Assembly: GCF_018598175.1 (NCBI RefSeq)
Contig: NZ_JAHESE010000042.1
Location: 1 to 49,713 of the forward strand
Length of the DNA: 49,713 nucleotides
Source of the DNA: Dawidia cretensis
GTDB lineage: Bacteria; Bacteroidota; Bacteroidia; Cytophagales; Cyclobacteriaceae
Reading direction: 5' to 3'
The notes under the pieces: generated by a model
Seen by the model: the letters and a program-made list of their open reading frames with translations, nothing else
The model's database searches: none
Told to the model about the DNA's origin: nothing
Program-made: the position numbers and the translations under genes
Shown: piece after piece, positions 43,415-49,713 of the stretch
How the letters are laid out: every line of letters starts with the position of its first letter
Position numbering within the stretch: the first letter of the stretch is position 1

Positions 43415-44464
43415 CTATTTTTCTTGTTTCCGTAAAAAACGCCCAAACGCTCCGAGTTTTGATTTTACACCATTGTACTTTTTGTTGTCATCCAGAAATT
43501 GTATTTCGACAAAGGGATCCTTGTTTATCTTTTTCCATGTACCGGCTATCGTATTATCAAATAAAGCTATTGGCTTAAATATTCCATTGCCCAACAGGGA
43601 CTTATCAATATCAGGCGGGAAGGCAATGTTTCTGCCTTCAGAATAACCGACCATATATTCGTCGTAAGCAGGAAGCAGCACCGATATTTTCTTTTTCTGA
43701 TAATGCGTCTTTTCAAAGTACAAATACTCCAAACCATCCAGAGAAGCGCGCTGGAGGCCCTCGCCCAGTCCGGATATTCCGAATTTTGCATCTGACAGAC
43801 TCAACCCACTCCACCACATAAAATCTTTTACGGTGGCAGGACTCCTCGAATTGAAATAGACCGACGCGAGTTTTACAAGCGAGTCCTTTTTGGCTATTTT
43901 CTCCGCCTGCGGAATCTTTTTATCGAAGAGAGAATAAGTAGCTTTATTTTTCTTTCTTACCCCACTGCACACACGCATTTCCAACTCGGCTCGTATCAAG
44001 ATCTGCGTAGCCATCAAATTATCAACGTCGATCTTCCTTTTCGCGAGTCGATCCATTAAATCCTCTTTTGAAAGATTGTCATCGCGTTGCAATTCAACTT
44101 CGATCACCTTCCATACTTTTTTGAAAACTTCGTCTGTAAGACCTACCTGCCGATCGTAATATTGTGTTGCTTTCTTTACATACGGTGCAGATAACTCCAT
44201 CATCCAGCGGACATCGTTACGGTTAACAAAATGCCAGGTGGGCCGAAGAACATGCGTGCGGATGATCTCGCCCGAATTGACACACATCTCAATATCCAGG
44301 TCGGAAGCCGTGCGCATTCGCATACCCACTGCCCATTTCGCCATGGCGTAATCCTGGGATTGCATGGCACCGAAATGAGAGACAACATCCACACAAGACT
44401 CAAACTCCGTAGAGGCTAATCTTTGATTAATCAACCTTCGTTGTATCAATTCTTTAACCGTCAT
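43415..44464 (-). CDS. AlkZ-like winged-helix DNA glycosylase (HTH_42/YcaQ family)
   Basis: The start is ATG 44464 (MTVKELIQRRLINQRL), preferred over an upstream TTG at 44485 that would overlap the hydrolase gene; this gives 349 residues. The HTH_42 family is recognised from HFGAMQSQDYAMAKWAVG (about 31-48), RTHVLRPTWHFVNRNDVRWM, ATVKDFMWWSGLS and LLPAYDEYMVGYSEG. The Gln35-Ser-Gln37-Asp motif matches the catalytic QxQ of AlkZ, which unhooks interstrand crosslinks formed by azinomycin B; YcaQ/AlkX has QxD instead. It begins one base after the stop of the epoxide hydrolase gene on the same strand, so the two are co-translated. Repair of bulky or crosslinked alkyl adducts is inferred. Confidence 0.82.
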   Translation of the reverse strand: MTVKELIQRRLINQRLASTEFESCVDVVSHFGAMQSQDYAMAKWAVGMRMRTASDLDIEMCVNSGEIIRTHVLRPTWHFVNRNDVRWMMELSAPYVKKATQYYDRQVGLTDEVFKKVWKVIEVELQRDDNLSKEDLMDRLAKRKIDVDNLMATQILIRAELEMRVCSGVRKKNKATYSLFDKKIPQAEKIAKKDSLVKLASVYFNSRSPATVKDFMWWSGLSLSDAKFGISGLGEGLQRASLDGLEYLYFEKTHYQKKKISVLLPAYDEYMVGYSEGRNIAFPPDIDKSLLGNGIFKPIALFDNTIAGTWKKINKDPFVEIQFLDDNKKYNGVKSKLGAFGRFLRKQEK

Positions 44465-44465
44465 A

Positions 44466-45638
44466 TTAAGATCCACTTTGTCCAAAAACTTCTCTGAGAT
44501 CCTTCACGAATAATTCAGGAACCTCCATGGCAGGAAAATGACCACCTTTTTCATGAAAGATATAGTGATCTGGTTCTCCGGTCATGGACAGCAGTTTCTT
44601 AAAGAGAGACTTATCAGCGCTTTTACCAAACACAGTCATGGCAGAAGGTACCTTCGGTGGCGTCCATTGACTGGAATCCTGTGTCCCACTCTCACTTCCC
44701 CAGTTAAAAGCCATGCTCATGTTTTCATAAAGCACCTCAGCGCTCGAAGCCCCGATTTTATTAAACCAATACAAAGAGACATTCGTCAAAATTTGATCTA
44801 TGCCCATGGCGTCTTCCGGTAATTCCTTGTCCTCATCGGTCCATTCTTTATATTTTTCAACGATCCATGCCAGCTGACCCACCGGACTATCCGACAAGGA
44901 ATAAGCAACGGTATGTGGTCTTGTCGATTGTATTTCAAGATACGCTGTGCCGTTCTTCTTATATTCTTTCATTCGTTCCAGCCTTAACTTTTCCTCGTCA
45001 GATAAAAATGAAGTATCCGATGGAAACATCCCCAGTCCTGCCACGGAGTAGAAATCGGTATTCACGTGTGTTCCGATCAGTTTATTTGCTGCTACTGCCG
45101 ACATTATACTGGCGATCCCCGCGCCCATATCACCGCCGTGAACGGCAAATTTTGCATATCCTAATTGCTCCATCAGCGTGGCAAAGGCCGCAGCAATTCG
45201 AAACATATTCCACCCCTTTTCTCTAACCGGAGTTGAAAAACCAAACCCGGGAATAGACGGGATAACTAAATGAAATGAGTTGAGTCCATTCCCATTAGCA
45301 AGTGGCTCAATCACTTGGGCGAAATCTGCGAAGGATCCCGGCCATCCATGAATTAACATAAGCGGAGTTGCGTTGGGATCATTCGATCTTATATGAAGGA
45401 AATGGATGTTCTGGCCATCGACTTCAGTTATAAACTGGGGATACTTATTTAACAGCGCTTCTTGCTTTTTCCAGTCAAATTTGTGCTGCCAATAATCCGC
45501 CAGTTTTTTTAAATAATCTATTGGCGCTCCTTTTTTCCATCCTTCATTAATCATTTCACCGGGCCAGCGTGTCTTTGACAATCTTTGGTTCAGGTCGTCG
45601 ATCTCATGCTCAGCAATTTGGATTTTGAATTGTTTCAT
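44466..45638 (-). CDS. Epoxide hydrolase (EHN plus alpha/beta-hydrolase)
   Basis: The 390-residue protein has the N-terminal EHN domain (about 1-90; EHEIDDLNQRLSKTRWPGE, YLKKLADYWQHKFDWKKQE) and an alpha/beta-hydrolase core. The oxyanion-hole HGWPGSFADF begins at 97. The nucleophile is Asp170 in AVHGGDMGAGIAS, and the catalytic His367 is in HEKGGHFPAMEVPE. This set defines microsomal/juvenile-hormone-type epoxide hydrolases, which open epoxides to diols. There is no signal peptide, so it is cytoplasmic. It is the first of a two-gene unit with the AlkZ-like glycosylase, and a Crp-like regulator lies 74 bases upstream. The natural epoxide is unknown. Confidence 0.93.
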   Translation of the reverse strand: MKQFKIQIAEHEIDDLNQRLSKTRWPGEMINEGWKKGAPIDYLKKLADYWQHKFDWKKQEALLNKYPQFITEVDGQNIHFLHIRSNDPNATPLMLIHGWPGSFADFAQVIEPLANGNGLNSFHLVIPSIPGFGFSTPVREKGWNMFRIAAAFATLMEQLGYAKFAVHGGDMGAGIASIMSAVAANKLIGTHVNTDFYSVAGLGMFPSDTSFLSDEEKLRLERMKEYKKNGTAYLEIQSTRPHTVAYSLSDSPVGQLAWIVEKYKEWTDEDKELPEDAMGIDQILTNVSLYWFNKIGASSAEVLYENMSMAFNWGSESGTQDSSQWTPPKVPSAMTVFGKSADKSLFKKLLSMTGEPDHYIFHEKGGHFPAMEVPELFVKDLREVFGQSGS

Positions 45639-45711
45639 CGCTTTTGGCTTTTGTTTAAGACAAAGTTGGCTTGAGACACGCCCCTAAAGCGATAACAATT
45701 GTTAAGAAATG

Positions 45712-46254
45712 TCACCTTCTATTTCTAATTCTGCTTAGTGACACGGATGTGATCCCCAGAAACGACGCGATGTAGTGTTGGGGCACTCTTTGCAGGATGT
45801 GAGGACTTTGCTGCAATAGCTCGTTATATCTCTCTTCGGGGCTATTTTTAATTCTTGAAAGAAATAGCTTCTGGTAATACATTAATCGCTGAAAGGTCTG
45901 GTCCTCCAATTCCTGTTTGATAAGTGAAGAGCTTTCTACCATGGTCACACAATCCCTTTTTTTTAAGGTATGGAGTATGGAAGGTTCAATCGTTTCAATC
46001 GAAAATAAGCTCGGCTCATTGCCGCGAAAACTCTCGGCTGATGAAACCCCCTCCCCTTCAAAAAAAAACTGAAAAGTTATATCCTTTCCGTCCTTGTTAA
46101 AAGACAGTCTGATACATCCCTTTTCTATGTAAAACATTCTTTCAGAAATCTGACCTTCCTTCAATAAAACTGTTTTGGCAGGCATTTCTTCACGTTTAAA
46201 AAAATGCCTGAACCTCTCCCATTCAGCGTTGAGTTGTTCGCGGTCTTTTACCAT
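45712..46254 (-). CDS. Crp/Fnr-family transcriptional regulator
   Basis: The 180-residue protein has a cNMP-binding-like domain (about 15-120; LLKEGQISERMFYIEKGCIRLSFNKDGKDITFQFFFEGE) and a short C-terminal helix-turn-helix (about 148-180; HYIASFLGITSVSLSRIRNRR). The DNA-binding domain ends directly after the recognition helix, which is typical of this Bacteroidota subgroup. It is the first gene upstream of the epoxide hydrolase/AlkZ pair on the same strand (73 bases between), so it is a candidate regulator or co-transcribed partner. The effector is unknown. Confidence 0.9.
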   Translation of the reverse strand: MVKDREQLNAEWERFRHFFKREEMPAKTVLLKEGQISERMFYIEKGCIRLSFNKDGKDITFQFFFEGEGVSSAESFRGNEPSLFSIETIEPSILHTLKKRDCVTMVESSSLIKQELEDQTFQRLMYYQKLFLSRIKNSPEERYNELLQQSPHILQRVPQHYIASFLGITSVSLSRIRNRR

Positions 46255-46385
46255 CGCGAAAATTAATAAAATTCTGCTATTTTCTGGCTGGCGATGTAAC
46301 GCGAGATGAGAGGCATTTGCAAATCAAAGAGGTTGCCTTTTTACGATGCTTGATCCCGGGTAAGTTAGTATGCTATTACTGAAAG

Positions 46386-47732
46386 TTAATTTTTAAATGC
46401 CCACGAAAGGTCGAGCCTGATCTCTGGATACTTCACCGTCTGGCCATTGAACTTCTGGCTGTGAATACTCCCGTCCAGCTTGATGGCCACCGTAGGTACA
46501 GGCCGGTACACCATGCCTGCGGAGGTTTTCGTAAAGACGCCATCGTCGGCCAGGCCGGATTCTTTGTCGCCGCCAAAGTCTTTATTGTTGATCACTTCGG
46601 GATGCGACATCCAGTCGAGAAACAGATAGGGCACAAACTGGCCGTAACGGGTATCGATATTATAGGCGAGGCGTATATAGTAGGTTTTGACGTCATATGA
46701 TACGGGCACGACGACATCGGCGGTAGTAAGCTGGTCGTCCGCTTTGTTGCTGTTGGCGCCCAGGAACCGTTGACGCTGTTGCGGATTGATCCCGGCCTCG
46801 CGGACCAGTGTCAGCACATTGTCGGGGTTGCGGAGGGCATCGTGTCTGGCGATCCAGTATTCTACTTGCAGGTTGACTCTGCCGATCTGTTTTTCACCGA
46901 AGAGGCCCGTGAGAAAAAAATGATCGCCGTCCATCCAGGGCAGCACGCCGCCTTGGGGAGGCCCGTCGTTAAACTCCACGGTCGATGTGGTATTCCTGCC
47001 ATTCATGCTGCTGGCAAAACCGGAGGTGCCGAACACCAGCGAATGCCTGTCGGATTTCATACGCAGATCCCAACCGAGGGGCACTACGCCTGGCGCTGCG
47101 CCGCCTTCACCATTTTCAGTGGTAAGGGAATATTGAACATTGGTCGATCCGAAATTACGATTGCCATGAAGCATGAAGTTAGTGGTGCGTGTAATGAAGA
47201 GGTGGTCCGCATCGAAAATCTCCGGAGGCTCGATACCGGTGAAGGTAGGGATCTGATCGAGCTTTTCATTGTACAACCCGAAACGGCGATACATCTTGCC
47301 AACCCTTACCTGCAACTCACGGGTGATCTTGAAATTGCCCCACGCGTTACGAACTTCGATGGTCTCGTCAACATATGCCAGGTTAAAGAGCACGTCGATC
47401 TTTTCAGACAGGTATGCGGAGCCGTAAAGGTGAAAGGCTTTGACCGGCACCCATTCAAAAGGGTCGTTTTTTTTGACGGTGATACCGTCGGCACCCACGC
47501 TGGGAAAAACAAACTGCTGCTCCGCATTGGTATTGATGTATCCGTACAGCTTGAGCTCCCGGTTCAGTTCCGTTACACTTATTTGCAGGAGCTCTTCCAG
47601 CGATAGATCGAATAGGTCATCGGTCTTATAGGTCAACGTATCTTGCGCATGGGCTACACTGCAAAACAAGACCGTCAAAGAAATGAATAACCTTCGGAGG
47701 TTAGGGTGAAACAATAGGGTAAAAATATGCAT
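46386..47732 (-). CDS. Porin-like outer-membrane beta-barrel protein
   Basis: The start is ATG 47732 (MHIFTLLFHPNLRRLFISLT), which gives a clear signal peptide cut after VAHAQ; the frame is open to 47825. The 448-residue mature region has a short periplasmic DLFDLSLEELLQI segment and then a strand-rich barrel that ends in a C-terminal aromatic/charged strand (RLDLSWAFKN). Mid-region motifs RVGKMYRRFGLYNEKLDQIP and FMLHGNRNFGSTNVQYS are like phosphate/carbohydrate-selective porins (OprO/OprP-like). Substrate is unknown. The 5' leader has two hairpins (47784-47806 and 47837-47860). Confidence 0.7.
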   Translation of the reverse strand: MHIFTLLFHPNLRRLFISLTVLFCSVAHAQDTLTYKTDDLFDLSLEELLQISVTELNRELKLYGYINTNAEQQFVFPSVGADGITVKKNDPFEWVPVKAFHLYGSAYLSEKIDVLFNLAYVDETIEVRNAWGNFKITRELQVRVGKMYRRFGLYNEKLDQIPTFTGIEPPEIFDADHLFITRTTNFMLHGNRNFGSTNVQYSLTTENGEGGAAPGVVPLGWDLRMKSDRHSLVFGTSGFASSMNGRNTTSTVEFNDGPPQGGVLPWMDGDHFFLTGLFGEKQIGRVNLQVEYWIARHDALRNPDNVLTLVREAGINPQQRQRFLGANSNKADDQLTTADVVVPVSYDVKTYYIRLAYNIDTRYGQFVPYLFLDWMSHPEVINNKDFGGDKESGLADDGVFTKTSAGMVYRPVPTVAIKLDGSIHSQKFNGQTVKYPEIRLDLSWAFKN

Positions 47733-47836
47733 ATAATGAGGGGTTAGATGCAATGGTAGGCTCGAAAAAAGTAGATATGATGTAATGGAAGTTAAGATTT
47801 TCCATTGACTGTTGCTACAAAGCAATAATAAAAAAG

Positions 47837-47860
47837 CCCATTACCGCGGCAGGTAATGGG
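47837..47860 (-). terminator. Strong minus-strand terminator or attenuator upstream of the porin gene
   Basis: CCCATTACC (47837-47845) and GGTAATGGG (47852-47860) are a perfect 9-base stem with a 6-base loop. On the minus strand it is followed by TTTTTTATTATT after one base, a strong intrinsic terminator. No minus-strand gene lies upstream of it in the window, so it either ends a lost gene or attenuates the porin transcript. A smaller stem (AATGGAA 47784-47790, TTCCATT 47800-47806) lies further down the leader. Confidence 0.7.
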
Positions 47861-47965
47861 ATTCGTAGTCCCTCGTTTCACCAAATTTATATGTATTATA
47901 AACAGTTATATATACATTAGTGCACCTCCCCCGCTTCCATTTCTTTCGTGCCCGGAGAACTATAA

Positions 47966-48640
47966 GTACTGACAACGGAACCACTGAATCTGAAAGTCCA
48001 GTATCGTAATGCAGACGGATCACTTACCAATAACGAAGGTAAACCTTACTTGAAGATCGTTAATACGGGAACCACAGCAGTGCCTTACAACCAGGTAACC
48101 GCACGTTACTGGATCACACCTGAAAATTTTAAAGGCAGCCTGGGCATGTGGATCGATTATGCACCGCTGGGAAATAGTAAGGTGATCATGAAATATGTAT
48201 CACTTAGCACTCCAGGAGTGAACGCCCTTGGATACATTGAATACAGTTTCACAACTTCCGCGGGCTCACTTGCAGCCGGAGGTAATTCAGGAGAAATTCA
48301 GTCGCGATACGCGAATACAGACTGGTCTACCTTCAACGAAGCAAACGATCATTCCATCGGAACGAACTCTCCGTATGCTGATAAGAGTACGATCACACTG
48401 TACCGTAATGGTGTGCTTGTTTGGGGAACAGAACCTCTGACAGAAGCTCCTGTAATAAAGCTAAAGATTTTCTCTGCCCGTCGGGCCATCTGTTTCCAGT
48501 ACCACCCGGATGGATTCACGCCAGCCTACCTCTACGGTGATGGAGCCACAACCAAAGGAATTTTAAAAAAGTTGCCGTCAGATTACCGTACCTTTGCCCC
48601 ATGCAAATCACCGCCAAGGCCACCCAGGCTGACTACTTAA
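47966..48640 (+). pseudogene. Orphan CBM3 (cellulose-binding family 3) module, N-terminally lost gene
   Basis: The frame opens just after a TAA (47963-47965), contains no ATG before the domain, and codes for a nearly complete CBM3: LKVQYRNADGSLTNNEGKPY, KIVNTGTTAV, WIDYAPLG, GEIQSRYANTDWSTFNEAND, TLYRNGVLVWGTEP (about 47984-48436). CBM3 modules bind crystalline cellulose or chitin and normally sit in large secreted enzymes. The enzyme part, a signal peptide and any sorting tail are missing, and after 48436 the sequence loses resemblance. The only start codon is a TTG at 48050 inside the domain. I read it as the remnant of a deleted or frameshifted gene. Confidence 0.75.
48589..48596 (+). promoter_or_regulatory. 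TAnnTTTG promoter element of the helicase gene
   Basis: TACCTTTG is a perfect TAnnTTTG element ending 4 bases before the ATG at 48601, the same spacing as at 16223. This implies a leaderless or very short leader. A TTG is present at 48572, but the 14-base spacing is shorter than usual. Confidence 0.45.
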
Positions 48641-49713
48641 AGAATATAGGCATCGAAACACTCAATCCGATGCAGGAAGAAACGATTGCAAAGGCGGCCA
48701 CTAACCCGAATTTGATGCTTCTCGCGCCCACCGGGTCGGGCAAGACCCTTGCCTTTTTGTTGCCGGTCATCCAGGCCCTGAAACCCGAAAAAGGTGAGGT
48801 GCAGGCGCTCATCATCGTGCCTTCACGCGAATTGGCGCTTCAAATCGAGCAGGTGTTTCGCAGCCTCAAGACAAATTATAAGGTTTCTTGCTTCTACGGT
48901 GGCCATGCCATGAAAATCGAAGAAAGCAGTCTTAGCACACCGCCGGCGGTGATCATAGGCACCCCGGGTCGCCTGGCCGACCACATTTTGCGCAAAACCT
49001 TCGACACCAGAACGATTCGTTGGGTAGTGCTCGACGAATTCGACAAATCCCTGCAAATGGGCTTCGAGCCTCAGCTCGCCGTCGTGTTCAAGTCCCTCAC
49101 CGGCAAACAGCGTCACTTACTCACGTCGGCCACGTCGTTGGATGTAATGCCGTCCTTTATTCCCTTCTCGCAGCCCGAACGCATCAGCTACCTCCACGAC
49201 ACCGCTCCCACCCGGCTGAAGCTTAAGAGCGTTCACACACTCAGCACAGAGAAAGTAGAAACGCTCATGCGCCTGGTGGCAGGCTTTAACCAGGAAGTAT
49301 GCCTCGTGTTTTGCAATCACCGTGAAGCGGTGGATCGCATCAGCGCGCTTTTCAGTAGGCATAACTTTGCCCACGGCATCCTGCATGGCGCCCTGGAACA
49401 AATCGACCGCGAGAAAAACCTCATCAAGTTTCGCGCCGGCGCGCACAATGTTCTCATCGCCACCGACCTCGCCAGCCGCGGCCTCGATATTCCGGAGATC
49501 AAACACATTGTCCATTATCAATTGCCCCAGCAACGCGACGCATTCATTCATCGCAACGGTCGCACCGCACGCATGCACGCCGAAGGGGAAGCGTATTTTG
49601 TCCTCGCCGAAGATGAAATAGTTCCGCCGTACATGGATGACGAAATCACCGAGATTAAACTAAGCCCGAAACTCGTGCTCCCCCCGCCGCCGTATTTTGT
49701 ATGCCTGTACATC
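48601..49713 (+). CDS. DEAD-box RNA helicase, N-terminal 371 residues (cut by contig end)
   Basis: The frame is open from ATG 48601 to the end of the window. Motifs in order: Q motif TLNPMQEETI (Gln25); Walker A APTGSGKT (Lys48); PSREL (74-78); GTPGR (120-124); motif II DEFD (145-148) in place of DEAD; SAT (176-178); VFCNH; RGLDIPE; and motif VI HRNGRTAR. It is an ATP-dependent RNA helicase of the type with LDEFDKSLE in place of LDEAD, common in Bacteroidota, likely working in RNA or ribosome metabolism. About 60-80 residues are missing at the C-terminus, including any RNA-binding tail. The promoter is at 48589. Confidence 0.93.
   Translation, partial: MQITAKATQADYLKNIGIETLNPMQEETIAKAATNPNLMLLAPTGSGKTLAFLLPVIQALKPEKGEVQALIIVPSRELALQIEQVFRSLKTNYKVSCFYGGHAMKIEESSLSTPPAVIIGTPGRLADHILRKTFDTRTIRWVVLDEFDKSLQMGFEPQLAVVFKSLTGKQRHLLTSATSLDVMPSFIPFSQPERISYLHDTAPTRLKLKSVHTLSTEKVETLMRLVAGFNQEVCLVFCNHREAVDRISALFSRHNFAHGILHGALEQIDREKNLIKFRAGAHNVLIATDLASRGLDIPEIKHIVHYQLPQQRDAFIHRNGRTARMHAEGEAYFVLAEDEIVPPYMDDEITEIKLSPKLVLPPPPYFVCLYI

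Noticed and set aside
46770-47606. 278-codon plus frame inside the porin gene
   Set aside because: Antisense shadow; the minus frame has a signal peptide and barrel pattern.
47861-47900. tRNA-like 3' end near the porin terminator
   Set aside because: The TTCGTAGTCC resembles a T-arm only loosely; no acceptor stem or cloverleaf can be formed.
48050-48640. Complete CBM3 gene starting at TTG 48050
   Set aside because: The start lies inside the CBM3 fold; the first strand is encoded before it, after an in-frame stop.
48601-49713. DEFD in motif II as a sign of an inactive helicase
   Set aside because: The DEFDKS form is typical of a known Bacteroidota helicase subgroup and all other motifs are intact.

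Overview
The window looks like one assembled contig from a free-living Bacteroidota (Cytophagales/Chitinophagales-like). The evidence is two SusC/SusD pairs, a hybrid two-component system with a reg_prop propeller, a type IX secretion sorting domain, ECF/FecR signalling, and promoters of the TAnnTTTG type. The first 40 bases are not genomic: positions 8-40 match the Nextera read-1 transposon adapter at 31 of 33 bases. The contig is cut inside genes at both ends (a GH30 hydrolase on the left, a DEAD-box helicase on the right). I see no rRNA, tRNA, CRISPR array, insertion sequence or prophage.

Layout. 0-9.8 kb: polysaccharide utilisation locus 1 on the minus strand (HTCS regulator, SusC without STN, SusD, truncated GH30). 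9.9-13.8 kb: an IorA/IorB-type molybdenum hydroxylase and a membrane AraC regulator. 13.8-20.1 kb: a visibly AT-richer stretch with an HxlR-like remnant, a GT-C glycosyltransferase, a LytS/LytR pair, and a translationally coupled outer-membrane barrel plus lipid A-type acyltransferase. 20.4-22.9 kb: an ECF42 sigma factor with a DHFR-like protein and a DGPF (YCII) protein, including a candidate ECF42 promoter. 22.9-37.2 kb: locus 2, with an ECF sigma divergent from FecR, an STN-containing SusC, SusD, two surface lipoproteins, and on the other strand a seven-repeat FG-GAP protein and a secreted GH76 alpha-mannanase-like enzyme carrying two beta/gamma-crystallin modules, a ricin lectin domain and a T9SS tail. 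37.5-39.1 kb: an ECF sigma, a 61-residue anti-sigma-like protein and Lgt, each overlapping the next. 39.1-41.6 kb: a glutaminase A-like secreted protein. 41.8-46.3 kb: a minus-strand run of Crp-like regulator, epoxide hydrolase, AlkZ-like DNA glycosylase, GreB, a second Crp-like regulator and a DUF4267 protein. 46.4-49.7 kb: a porin-like barrel, an orphan CBM3 remnant and the helicase.

How the genes work together. The two SusCD loci use two different sensing designs: HTCS with a SusC lacking STN, and sigma/anti-sigma with a SusC carrying STN. Locus 2 probably handles an alpha-mannan-type glycan, since GH76 is the only clear depolymerase beside it. No single unambiguous new system stands out. 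The best candidates for something little described are the one-nucleotide-spaced epoxide hydrolase/AlkZ-like pair, the sigma/mini-anti-sigma/Lgt unit, the LytSR-barrel-acyltransferase module, and the GH76-crystallin-ricin architecture.
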